Assembly (NCBI RefSeq): GCF_036884655.1
Contig: NC_088335.1
Coordinates: 44,510,501 to 44,574,500, forward strand
Direction of reading: 5' to 3'
Origin: Musa acuminata AAA Group
Lineage: Eukaryota; Streptophyta; Magnoliopsida; Zingiberales; Musaceae
Length of the DNA: 64,000 nt
Part shown: positions 24,144 through 35,500 of the stretch, one piece after another
Layout: every line of letters starts with the position of its first letter
Position numbering within the stretch: the first letter of the stretch is position 1
Program-made: the position numbers and the translations under genes
Notes under the pieces: generated by a model
What the model saw: only the letters and a program-made list of their open reading frames with translations
Told to the model about the DNA's origin: nothing
The model's database searches: none

Positions 24144-26143
24144 GTCACATCCTGGATTTTTTTTTTTCATATATTTTCACACAAGCCGAATAAATAAACA
24201 TCACTTTATTCAGCATCTATAACCATTTATTACAATTCATTTATTCATCGAATTACAAATAGAAAAGTAAACATAGTGATGTTAACTTCAAGAGTCATCC
24301 TAATGGCTCTACCTAGCGGTAGAGGAAGGTCCACTCTTCATTGGAATCTGATTTAGTACTAGAGGGAGGCTGCTCTGAAAATCAAAAACAAAGAAAATTC
24401 AGCAACGCTGAGTAGGAACCCCAAAAGTCAAATCAAGATAAATACATGACCAAAATTCAATCAATCATCCCATTGGCGTATATCAAGTACCCGAAGGAGC
24501 ACTCCCCCAACAGCGGATGAAGAGGCTTTATCCTACGGGATGAGTTTGTGTTCTCCCAACAGCGGATGGAGGCAAACTCATATCACACTCCCAACAGCGG
24601 ATGGAGTGGTGTCCCACACCCGCCAAAGTGGGGACACATTCCTCCCAACAGCGGATGGAGGAACCGTCCAGCCGCCACGTCTGACGGCCCGCTAATCCCC
24701 GAAGGGAATCGCCCTACCTGCTCTTGGCAGGAATATAATCTCACACTGGTCATATCCATTTCGGGATGAAATAACATATTTAAAACATCTCTTTCAAAAA
24801 TCATCAATATCAAATAATATAAATTAACCCTCAATTGACTTGAACTCTAGTTTAATCGATTCAATTGAACTCGATTTACTAGAGCCTAATTGAACTGATC
24901 TCTAATCCTTATTTAACTGGTCTGGAACCACCCTAGACTAGTATAATTTAGACTAGATTAAGTTCAATTTAGGTTAAACTAACTTGAATAAGTCAATCAA
25001 TTCGGAATCACCCTGAATTGATCTAGACTAATCAAGTCTAGTTTAATTCAATCAATATTTGGGCTCAAGTTCAACAATAATATTGGGCTAGATTGAGCCA
25101 GTCCATCTACTGGTCATGTGCATTATACATGATTGAGCATGCATTATATAAAACTGGCCCAGCCCTGGCCCATGGACTAGTCATAGCATATACCCATTAA
25201 CAACATAAATGAAAACATAATAATGCATTAAAAGATAGATGAGGAGAAAAGCTTTAATACAAAGAAATAACATTCTCAATTTGACTAGAAATCATAAGAC
25301 ATTAAAAGAGGGACTAGGAGATAAGTTTTAACACAAGGAAATAGCTTTCTAAATTCAAATAAAAATCATGTTTTCAACACATAAAATTTCAACATATTCT
25401 AGTCATATTTTAAATCATTCAGAATAATATATTTTAAATTTCAGATCAAAGAATATCAAAAAAAGAGATTTTAGATAATATATTCTAGTCTAACAAGATT
25501 TTAATCCAAATAAGATTGAAGATAAACTGTAATACAGAAAATATATCATATAAAACATATATATTTTTTTACATATTTAATTCTATAATAAAAACCTTAA
25601 TCATGGGTCAAAGAATATTATGAAAACTTTAATTGATTATTTTAATATAAAAAATTTGACATTTAAAGAATTGATAAATATTTTTCAAACTATAAAACTT
25701 TCAACATTTAAAGAATCAAAATAAAAGCTAAAACTTTTAAGAAAGGTAGGGAAACCTAATTCTTGTCAACGGGGTGTAACTCCTCGTTCTCTTGTCAACA
25801 GGGTGTAACTTCTCGTTCTCTTGTCAACAGAGTGTAACTCCTCGTTCCTCCCGCTGCCAGGCTCGACTAGGTGAGGAACGAAGGAGAGAGATCCCTCCCC
25901 CTTAAATAGGAGGAGGTGAGCCTCTATTAAGGGAAATAAATTTTAATTTTCGTATTTATTTAATATAAATTATTTCCATTTAATATACTAACAAATATGA
26001 TATCATCATATTTGTAATACTTAATAGTTACTTCCTTAATTCATATCAACAAACAAGGAAGTAGATTAAGATTTCCTAAATTACGATGGCAAGTAAGGAA
26101 AACAAAATTTAAATCTCAATCTCAAATATTTGGTTTGATTACA
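24144..26143 (-). repeat. 5' LTR of the gypsy element (right on plus strand)
   Basis: 2000 bp and near-identical to the partner. The main length difference is a third copy of the 29-bp TTGTCAAC-GGGTGTAACTCC-type repeat (25763-25849) against two in the other LTR. The four CCAACAGCGGATG motifs are conserved, starting near 24507. Confidence 0.92.
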
Positions 26144-29100
26144 ATAATTAATCCTTCGCGTGAGAGGCACTATGAGGACAAGCAAGTTGGGAAGAACGCA
26201 TAGCGCACAAATGTCGAAATGGTTGAGTTTGAGCTATAGCTCAATGTTGACAACTAAACTTGACAATGCTCAAGGCAAATAGGGCGCTTGGTAAAGGATG
26301 AGACTATACAAGGTGGTATAAGTTGCTTAGTGACCGAAAGAATTATACAAAGCTCATATAGGAGAGGAAAATTGCTAACTCGAATAATTCAATACTCATG
26401 CAAGATTTTGTAAATGAAGGATGGACTATTTGTGGCCATCCCAAGGTGATCGAAACTCGACGCTATAGAGCATTGAAACTTTCTCTTTAACATGAGAATG
26501 ATACATCAGTAGGAGGCTGAAGTTTATAATGAGTTTAGCAAACTAATAGGCCTTAAGGGATGTAGCGGAGCCTGTATTGGTGAAGAATCATAATCTAACA
26601 AGTGCGTTCACGAGGACATAATCATAATCTAATTTGTTCAGCAAGATGGAGTAGTCTAAGGGGATGTTGTTCTCAGAAACTTCTAGAGGGAAGGATGCAA
26701 AGAGAGAAGTTGCTCCAACAGAACAACTATCCAGGAGGGATAAGTCCTGATTCTCCATAGGGAGAATCATATACAACAGATCGCACATGTTAAGGAGGGA
26801 TACCTTAAGACAACAACTCCACAAAGTTCAATAGATCAAGTGTGCAACAAGGAGTTATCGTATGATCTTGCATGAGGTGATGTGTTGGTGGATGCATTGT
26901 AAGATCAAGTCAGAGAGTGACCCAAGACAATACTAAACGAAGGCACACTTAGAGTCGATGTTCCAGATCAATAAAGGGTTGATCTATAGAATGATGGGCG
27001 TAAGGGCTACCATCAACTCAATGTAAACCGAGGAACAGAGTAACTTGGGTGAAACTTAGTGAAGTGCTTAAGTCATAGAATATGAAATATGAAATAAAGG
27101 CACAAAGCTTTTCTTGGATAGATGTCAAGGATATGAACTCTTACAGAGGAAAGAACGAGATCATGTCATTCCATGTGTCCCTCATTCTGATAGAGTGAAC
27201 TCAACCTGTATGGTGTCAAAATCGAAGGAAGCTTCGAGGTACATATACTTTATCTCGATGAAACATTTCATGGAGGAACTAAGGCGACTCAACTTGCGAA
27301 GGTGAAGTTTGGGTTAGAAGGTCTTAACATGTGGCAAAGGATATAAAGACAAGTACTCTTAAAGAATATGTCATAGTGCTACCATTCGAGTTGTCGTGAA
27401 GCAAGCGATGCATAGCGGAGATTGTGCTAGGGGGCAAAGGCCCAAGATCCAGACAATGACGCATCAATTACAATGAAGTCGGTGGCTTTTAGAAACTGCT
27501 AGGCGATAGACTATCCTAAAGCTATACTTCATCTAGGTGTGATCCGAGAGCGGGTGGACAAAGGTCAATTGCTAAAGGAGCGAACACAATCGAAGATGAT
27601 AGAGGCAATGCAATATATTGGTAAAGGCTACACATTGAGAGATCATAGTTCAAGTTCAACCACAAAGATCAAAATGTAGTGGAGATGTCACCAGGAGGCG
27701 ACATGGTGTAGCGGATCATGGTGGAATAGTTCAAGGCAATATAACACAAATGGGAGAAGTCTTGTGAGAGACCAATCATATAGAGGTATAATCAGGAGCT
27801 ACTAGAAGCTCCACTTCGGTGAACAACATGACAATAAGAAGGGTTATAGATTCAAGGAGTGAATGTCATAGTATCGCAGAGGTGGGTCTTCCGTGTGTGC
27901 ATCGAATTTTACATTGGATGTAAGCCTTTATCATCAGCATATGAGGGTTTTGTACTATTGAGGGAGAATTCCGAGTCAAGTACCAATGAGTCTCATTATG
28001 AGACTTGATCATACAAATGTATGATTAGAGCGGCTGAAGAGTTGAACTACTTCAGAGCTCATATTCGCTTAAGGGAGCTTAGTAAGTCAGAAGACAAGAT
28101 TGAGTAAGTGAACATTACTACCAAGGAAGCAAAGGAGAACTAAATCGATGTGAGCCCTACGACATAATGACGGAGGTTATGCTGCATATGAGTTGTAGTC
28201 TATCTTTTCATCGACCAATGGGAACTGCTCGAAGAATACATAAGTGTTAAAGCAAGCGGTCGAAAGGGGCGAGGAAGCAATAGCGAGTCTAGTGGGACTC
28301 AACTACCCAAAACTAAGCATTGGATAGAATAGAAGTGGACTCCAAGGAGTGCCATAGTGTCATAGAGGTAGATCTACTATGGGGGTTGGATGTAAGCCTT
28401 TATCAACAGCATATGAGGGTTGTGTACTATTGAGGGAGAATTCTGAGTCAAGTACTAGTGAGTCCCATTGGGAGACTTAATCATACAAATGTATGATCAG
28501 AGCGGCTGAAGAGTTGAACTACTTCATAGCTCATTTTCGCTTAAGGGAGCTTGGTAAGTTAGAAGATAAAGCTGAGTAAGTGAACATTACTACCAAGGAA
28601 GCAAAGGAGAACTGAATCAGCACGAGCCTTTCGACATGATGATGGAGGCTATGCATGTGAGTTGTAGTCTATCTTTTCATTGACCAAGGGGAACTGCTTG
28701 AAGAACACATAGTGTTAAACCAAGCGGTCGAAAGGGGCGAGGAAGCGATAACGAGTTCAGTGGGACTCAACTACCCAAACCAAGCATTGGTTAGAATAGA
28801 GGTGGACTCCAAGGAGTGCCATAGTGTCAAAGAGGTAGATCTACTGATCAAGAAGAAAGCAATGCAGATACGAGGTGATGGATAATATAGGGCCATAGGT
28901 AAGGTAGTGCTATAGTACCGCCTCAGCGGTACCATGGAGAGTTATCGATCCCTTGCTCCCGATAGAGAGTGCTTAATTGTGAAAGAAGTCGAGGAGGTGG
29001 AGAATACAAAGGTAAACTCAAGTATCAAGACAAGACTGAAAAGCAGAGGCCAGGGAACTTTGTAAGACCGGTGTCAACGGGCTTCTCATCAAATAGCCAA

Positions 29101-30091
29101 AAGTGGGGGACTTCGGGTCAATGTAGGAGTGCTCAACTAAGGAACATAGCACACAATATGTGATGTTATACCTTTTCTACTCAATAGTATATGACAGAAA
29201 TGATGGAGAAAACGGTACAATCCTAGATGTGACCAAAACTATTGGAGACTTACTCCAAGTTGGGGTAAAATTTTACTCATTTCGAGCAAAACTTATTACA
29301 TTCCAAAAGTTTGATGATAATAAGAAGGCGAATCGCAAGAAGTGCAAATACTTTATGTGCTTCGAAAGTGTGAGCAAAGAGTAGGTGAAAGGCTAAAAAC
29401 CAACTCAATAAATGGAGGACAACCATCGAGGAGACGGGTGAAGTTAAGTAATCGTTGTCTTCTCAACCCTTAAGAGAATGAACGAAATCAAGTACCATAG
29501 TTCTCTTATTTATCAAACAGAGGAGCTCTACACATTGTTCAAAGACATTTTCGAAGAAAATGAAAGACAATAGTTATCAAATCCTTACTAATGATGATCG
29601 ATGCTATTGAGAGTAAATTGTTCGTTTCATTTCCCAACCGAATGGCAATCGAAAGCAGAGGTAATATGAACCTACTTAGAGGTGACAATTGAGTAGAAGA
29701 GGAATTGTTTGCAGAGAAAAGACCTCAAAAATGTCAAGTTTGTGAGGCAATGTTCGTTAAAGCTCAAATAGGTATCCATCCAGTTCAAGCAACATGAGAT
29801 ATTTGAGAGACTGGTGCATAACAAGGAAGGTCTTTTCATTCATTTGAAGGATCCCCGGGAACCAACAAGGATCAGCACAATTCGGGCGATTACATACTAA
29901 AGTCAGAGTCATTGGTGAGTTCAAGCAGCATGATGAATTAAAGTTTGACTACCCAAGAATAGTGACGGAAAACAATTGGGAGCAAAGAGGCGTGTTGCAA
30001 CTAGAGTAGAAGATTGAAGATTCAACAAAGGCGAGGAAATATAATATCCACAAATGCTTCGATGAGGACGTCAAAGGAACTTGGGGGAGTA
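26144..30091 (+). mobile_element. Internal region of the old LTR element, no recognised proteins
   Basis: About 3.9 kb of moderately AT-rich sequence with many stops in all frames. The longest open frames (26588-26824, 27114-27305, 28969-29163, 29160-29384) match no gag or pol motif that I can see. A 472-bp period direct duplication (27914-28378 and 28386-28845) lies inside. The right end has the purine tract that precedes the 3' LTR. This could be a decayed gypsy interior, or a non-autonomous large retrotransposon derivative that never coded. Confidence 0.55.
27914..28845 (+). repeat. Tandem duplication of about 465 bp inside the old element
   Basis: Unit A (27914-28378) and unit B (28386-28845) both begin TTGGATGTAAGCCTTTATCA and end GAGGTAGATCTACT. 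By eye they differ by scattered substitutions and a few small indels, so the duplication is old but clearly recognisable. Confidence 0.9.
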
Positions 30092-30700
30092 TGTCATTGA
30101 CATAGTTGTAAATAGTGTGTTTGATATAATGCATATGTATGTTTATATCTTTCAGTTTTGTTCATACTTTGCACAGCATATATAAGGTTTGCACTAGGTT
30201 TAGTAGCCTAATTTTGATTAGCTTTTATGATCATTTTAGATTTATAAATGTAAGCTGCAAGTAGTTATCGTGTAAGGCAAAACTATCAAGAAACAAACCA
30301 TCCAAGCAACCATTTTAAAAATTTTTTAGCTCTATAGAGTGGTGTGCGAAGTTTCAATAGGAGCCACTTGAGTGACATATGGTTGGATGAGCCTTTAGGG
30401 TAGTGTCTCTATCTTATTCCGCAACTGTGTTATTTGAACACTCGTGGAGATTTTGATTTTTAACGATGACAAACCACCTTAAACCTTTTATTATGTGACC
30501 ATTTAAAGGCTATGGAGTCTATATTTATAATATAAATTATAAATATAGAGTCTATTTATAATTTACATTATTTGTAGATTTCGAATTAAATATTTTTTTA
30601 ATATATCTTTTCTTTTATTACTCTTTAAGAGACCCTAAGAGATTTAATTAAGATTGATCCTTTACAAACGAATATCCGATAGAAAGATTTATACCAAGTA
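30092..30700 (+). repeat. Right LTR of the old element
   Basis: It begins TGTCATTGACATAG directly after a purine tract, aligns with the left LTR remnant from about 30180 on, and fades near 30700. A short inverted duplication around TATTTATAATATAAATTATAAATA (two halves, about 30520-30545) is private to this copy. Confidence 0.6.
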
Positions 30701-30766
30701 GGACAACAAGACAACATAGATCCCATACCAAGCAGTTTCTATTTTTTCTTATTTTTTTATTTTTTT

Positions 30767-30893
30767 AAAGCTTGATATGTAATGTAATGCTGTACTAAGT
30801 GCAGTATATCGGTCTGCAGTTTCTATTATTATTATTATTATTATTAAAGCTTGATATGTAATGTAATGCTGTACCAAGTGCAGTATATCGGTG
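30767..30893. repeat. 79-bp direct duplication with a TTA microsatellite between
   Basis: AAAGCTTGATATGTAATG starts at 30767 and again at 30846. Each copy runs through GTGCAGTATATCGGT with one base difference, and a run of ATT/TTA trinucleotides joins them. The second copy continues into GTGCAGACCGATACG, giving a short palindromic-looking end. Together with 30894-31321 this is spacer or the 3' UTR of the zinc-finger gene. Confidence 0.8.
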
Positions 30894-31321
30894 CAGACCG
30901 ATACGACAGGAAGCAAAGGATAGATTGTAAAGAAATCTACAAAGAGTGTGTTATGCAATCCGTAAATATTTGTACAAATTTTGAGACAAACTTATGTCAG
31001 TGTCAGTATCCTCAATTAGGAGGCAATTATTAGAGGTCAGCACCAAATTGCTTGGTATCATCCGAGATGATGTTTTGTTGAACTAAAACAGCATTCAGCA
31101 TATTAGTGAGACATTTATTAGTCAGCAATCAAATCCCACTTCATCAGCACAAAAAGACTTATCTTTCATCAAAGCAGACTCTTCTCTTAACACAAACTGG
31201 TCCTCATACCAATCAGGAAACCAGCAACCAAAGGAGGAGCATACTTTGCTCATAAGCTCCAAATCACACTGAAAAGCTCAAGTACCTCTAATGATCTCAA
31301 GCCTTACAACACACGTGGAAG

Positions 31322-32437
31322 CTAAGCAACACTAACAGGAAGGATTGCAGCTTCTTTCTGTGTTTTACACCTGCAAAAGGCGAGTGCTTAACATCAGCCA
31401 GCCAATCTTCTTCACCAAAGAAAACGAAAACGATGGCACACAGATAAGAAGATGGCAAGTAGATGCCAACGAGCATTGGAACTCAATAAAGCAAAACATT
31501 AGTAAAGAAAGCAGCAATGGCAACAGGACATTTGCTGCATTATATGGTTACAATGTCATTCCATAAAACAAGAACTAAAGCAATTTGGCAACATGTCATA
31601 AATACAATAATTTCACATATAAGCAGCTCTTCGAAACTGTTACTTGTGGAAAAAGTTAACCATGTCATGGCTGAATAGCATGAAGACTTTGTAGATGTTT
31701 GTTGTTCATTGTTCGGTATCTGAAGTCATGTGCTTCCACATGTATGATTAGGATTTGAAGCATCAACTCATGGTGAGTCACATGCTTCTTCATGTATGAT
31801 TGGGATTAGAAGCAACAATCCAACATCACACATCAGTTGGCAAACTCTACCAGGTTAGAGTGAGAAATAAATGAGGCAACTCTGGAGAAAAAAAGACACA
31901 TCCAACATAGAAGTTCACATCTGTGCCAAAGATATGCAGATTTTATTTTCTTCATATCCAACCCATGCACAAATGTAATATCGATCTATACGCCAATATA
32001 AGGACCTTGTGAAAAGAAAAAGGAAACAATTCTGCATTGAAGCGAAGGATCAACTAATTCCTTTCAACATATCAGCTGAAAAAATGGCATCATGGAACCT
32101 TTCTATCCGCAAATCAAACCAGATTAGCTACTAAATGACCAAAGAAAGGGTTTAGTAGTCTATAGTCCTAAGTTCTGAAACCCAATAGAGCTATATGGAC
32201 CAAGAAAAATGCCTATTTGCACATGATAACCAAACCTAGGATCCCACAGTGCTGCTAGATTACCTAAAACCTCAACCAACTTAGTAAACAATATGATATC
32301 CAGCAAAAGGTAGATGGAATCAGACACGTAACAGGAGAAGAGCAGCAAAAAGAAATCCTCAAATGGAAGCAGCCTACACAGTAATTATCGGTGGATTTAG
32401 AATTGAACGTTCAGAACCGCACATTCTTCTATCTTGT

Positions 32438-32518
<81 letters not shown>

Positions 32519-35500
32519 CAGCAAAAGATTTACTGTCACCACAACTTGTAAGTGTCTGGCCAACATAATAGTAAGAAAATAAATATTTGCATATTTGCCC
32601 ATGAAAATAATATCCTCTATTTCACTATTTCTCTATATTTAGGACAATATATTGCGGATTAATAGGGAGTCTATGTCCCTTCCCACTGCTATAAACCAGA
32701 TTCCTTTTCGATAACTCTTTCCGTCTCTCAGATAAACCACAAGGCCAAGAAAAAAAGAGAATATTTGCAGACACATTCTTAATGATTTATGCTTGATCTT
32801 CCTTGCCCACTAGACATGGAGCATGTTGCAACCTAAGAGAAATTAGATGAGGTCTATATCATTTGTAGCTTTTCTTGTGTCAAATATCATCTTTGATCTT
32901 TGCAATCTTCATCAATATTATTAGTTATGCTAAAAAGAGATATGATTATTAGATTAAAGTTTACTTTAGATGAAAAGAAATGTCAGACTTCAGGAGAGCA
33001 CTCTGAAATCATAGACGCAAATAGTGGAATCTATGGCAACAATTGAAGGGGCATTTTAAATTATTTTCAGCATATTATTGATGTAAATAGAAGATCATTC
33101 TAGCAAAGAATATCATTACACTTTATATAGGAATCTTTGGCACTAGTAGCCCCATAAATATGACCTCAGGTAGAGCCATGTTTGTTAGATTGTTATCTTT
33201 CTATATTGCAACTGATAATTAGTAATTCTTTCTTCTCTCTCTCTTCTTTCGTCCTTGGAACCAAAGAATACTTTGACATAATGGTCATATCCTATCAGCT
33301 CAGACTGAGAAAATCTTTTACAACAAACTTCTGATAATATTCTTAGCCTCGATGCGCATCACCTTTGTTGAACCCATATTCCTATTTTACAAATCAAACC
33401 ACAGGAAATTCCTTTTGTCCTTAAATATTGATAGTAAGAGTCAGTAGAAGGGGGCATGTTTGTCAATATAACAGTTTAATTCAGGTTAAATAGCATATGT
33501 AATACATTCGGAATTACAAAAAGATATTCACAAGATTTGGATGTTTAGACTTTAGAGGAGCATGCATGAAAATGCCTCCCAAAAGAACAAAACAGTTAAG
33601 ACTCAATAGAATACCAAGAAAAGCAAAGAACTAATATCATAACTATATTAAAATTGAAAGGCGTTTTGTGAATTAGACCAGTTAATTAAGGATTCACCAA
33701 TCAAAAAAGAATCCCATACAGTTCACCACTTCATTTTCTCAGCCAACTAAAGTAGTTAACCAAGAGTAAAATAGTGTTTCAAAATTACAGCAGTACATTT
33801 TGTAACCTTTTAAACCATTCTTGACTGATGAATTACCTGTTGCAAATAGAACGAGATGCAAAATTATGGTTGTTGCAGTTATTGCACATCCAATCCCCAT
33901 CACGCCAATGTTTTGCCCTAACAAGACGGAAAAATAAGAATTAAGTAACAGCTCATTATGTAGATTACATTGACCATGTTCATGATAAAAGAGCAGCCTA
34001 ATGCACCATGCTCTTGTCAATGTGGGGTACGAAAAGGTCAATGTAGGCAATGTTACCCCCTGCAAGCATATTGGTCAAATGACCATGTACATATTTCCAT
34101 TGAACATACTGATGAAAATTTTTAGAAGCAACATAATAAAATAGTCAACCATCAAAAGAAAATGTTCACATTATTGTATGTCAAGATAATCAAGTAATAG
34201 TGCTTTATATCTTGTCTCACATTGTTAAAAGAGATGCATGGTAACTAAAATAAGATAGCCATCCGCAATTTTCTCTAAAGGCCTACCTTGATATCATTGC
34301 ATTGTTCAAAAGAATAAAGTTAGACACAAATATAAATGCTCAAGTTGGACATGTACTAATGTATGCAGTATTACAATCTAACATGATTTAAGCTGCAAAT
34401 TGATGTAAATTGATGAATTTGGATCATATAAAGTGACATGTAAGATTTGTAAGTTGGACTCATAAAGGGCAAGCCCAGTGCACAAAACCCACCAATACAA
34501 GGTATGCAGAAGGTCAATATATAATGTCATCTTGCATACATCATGAAGTGTTTAAGAATACCCAGCATACTTCCAAAACAGGACCTAAATCAAAAGTTTA
34601 TGACAAAAAAAAATCATTTGGTAGCAATATATAATTTACAGCAATGCATGAGAATTTGTAAAACAATGAATAATGTGGGTATGTTGCACAGATTGATCAT
34701 CTAGACCATCTAATTCTAAACAAAGATAAGATGTTTGCTCAAAAAAACAACTTCTCGAAAACCATAATATGTACTGTATGAACCAGAATTTCAAGTAGTT
34801 CAGAAATTTTTTCTTAAATAAGTGAAAATGTATTCAGAGATCCGCTTTAGGATCTTGTTGCTTTGCTTAGTGCAAGCTGTGACAAACAGATAGTGTAGAG
34901 GACAGTAATATCAGTTAAATTGTATATGTTATCAATTAGGTCCATGGAGGGTGAGCAGGTTGCTCCTTTGTGACCTGGGACTAGGATTCAAGTCTCAGAA
35001 ATAGCCATGGTTGCATATATTAACCTCCTCAGACCCCTAAGCCTCATGCACTGGGTTTACCCTTCTTTTAATCAATTAGGTGCATAAGAAATATGTCTTC
35101 TTATGATTAAGAAGAACATCACAATGGCCTAAAGTGAAGAAACATGCACATATTATAATAAGAATTTAGTATCACCCTTTTCCAATGAGAGTGGGCATTG
35201 TTCTTTGTTGCAAAGAATGAACATTCACTTGCTTGGACCCAATTGTAACATCTGCACTGAAATATTTAGAATAATCTCCAGCTACTTGATCATAATTGTA
35301 ACTTGCTTGTTGCTCAAAACCCAAGTATGAGTTCCCCTGTCCATTTGTCTTGCAAATTGCATAAAAGAAATCATTATATTGCGTTAAAGAAATAAAAGCA
35401 TCAGTATAAGTTATGCTTACCAAAAGGTTGTTATTTGCAACTCCTGAATTAAGCCTTTTGTCATCCCAGCCAAAAGAAAACTCTTCTGATGCCAAACATT

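Larger units (their letters stand above)
18701..26143 (-). mobile_element. Tekay/Del-type Ty3-gypsy retrotransposon, non-autonomous
   Basis: Two direct LTRs, 18701-20670 and 24144-26143, enclose about 3.5 kb. On the minus strand the order is LTR, primer-binding-site-like TGGTATCAG (around 24136), gag/protease remnant, RT, RNase H, integrase, polypurine tract (AGGAGGGGAGAAA, complement of about 20671-20683) and LTR. The integrase C-terminus and its chromodomain-like tail point to the Tekay (Del) chromovirus clade. Flanks AATAGT (18695-18700) and AATAAT (26144-26149) look like a target duplication with one mismatch. LTRs differ at roughly two dozen sites by eye over 1.97 kb, so the insertion is recent. 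Gag is absent apart from a possible short stub and pol has in-frame stops, so it cannot move alone. Confidence 0.92.
16480..30700 (+). mobile_element. Old LTR retrotransposon, interrupted by two later insertions
   Basis: Two related LTR-like regions, about 16480-16966 and 30092-30700, flank the block. They share blocks such as TTTTGATTAG-TTTTATG, CTATTATTCCGCA-type, GGATTTCGA-TTAAATATTTTTTTAA and CTTAAGGGACTATAAGAG versions, with many mismatches and indels. A primer-binding-site-like TGATATCAGAGC sits directly after the left LTR and a purine tract (GGAACTTGGGGGAG) directly before the right one, which gives plus-strand orientation. The remaining interior (16979-17016, 18566-18700 and 26144-30090) encodes no recognisable gag or pol. 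It is either a decayed element or a large non-autonomous one. High LTR divergence shows it is much older than the gypsy element inside it. Outer boundaries are approximate and no target duplication was found. Confidence 0.7.

Noticed and set aside
28969..29384. Two consecutive plus frames in the old LTR element
   Set aside because: No gag or pol signature; surrounding sequence has many stops and belongs to a repeat.
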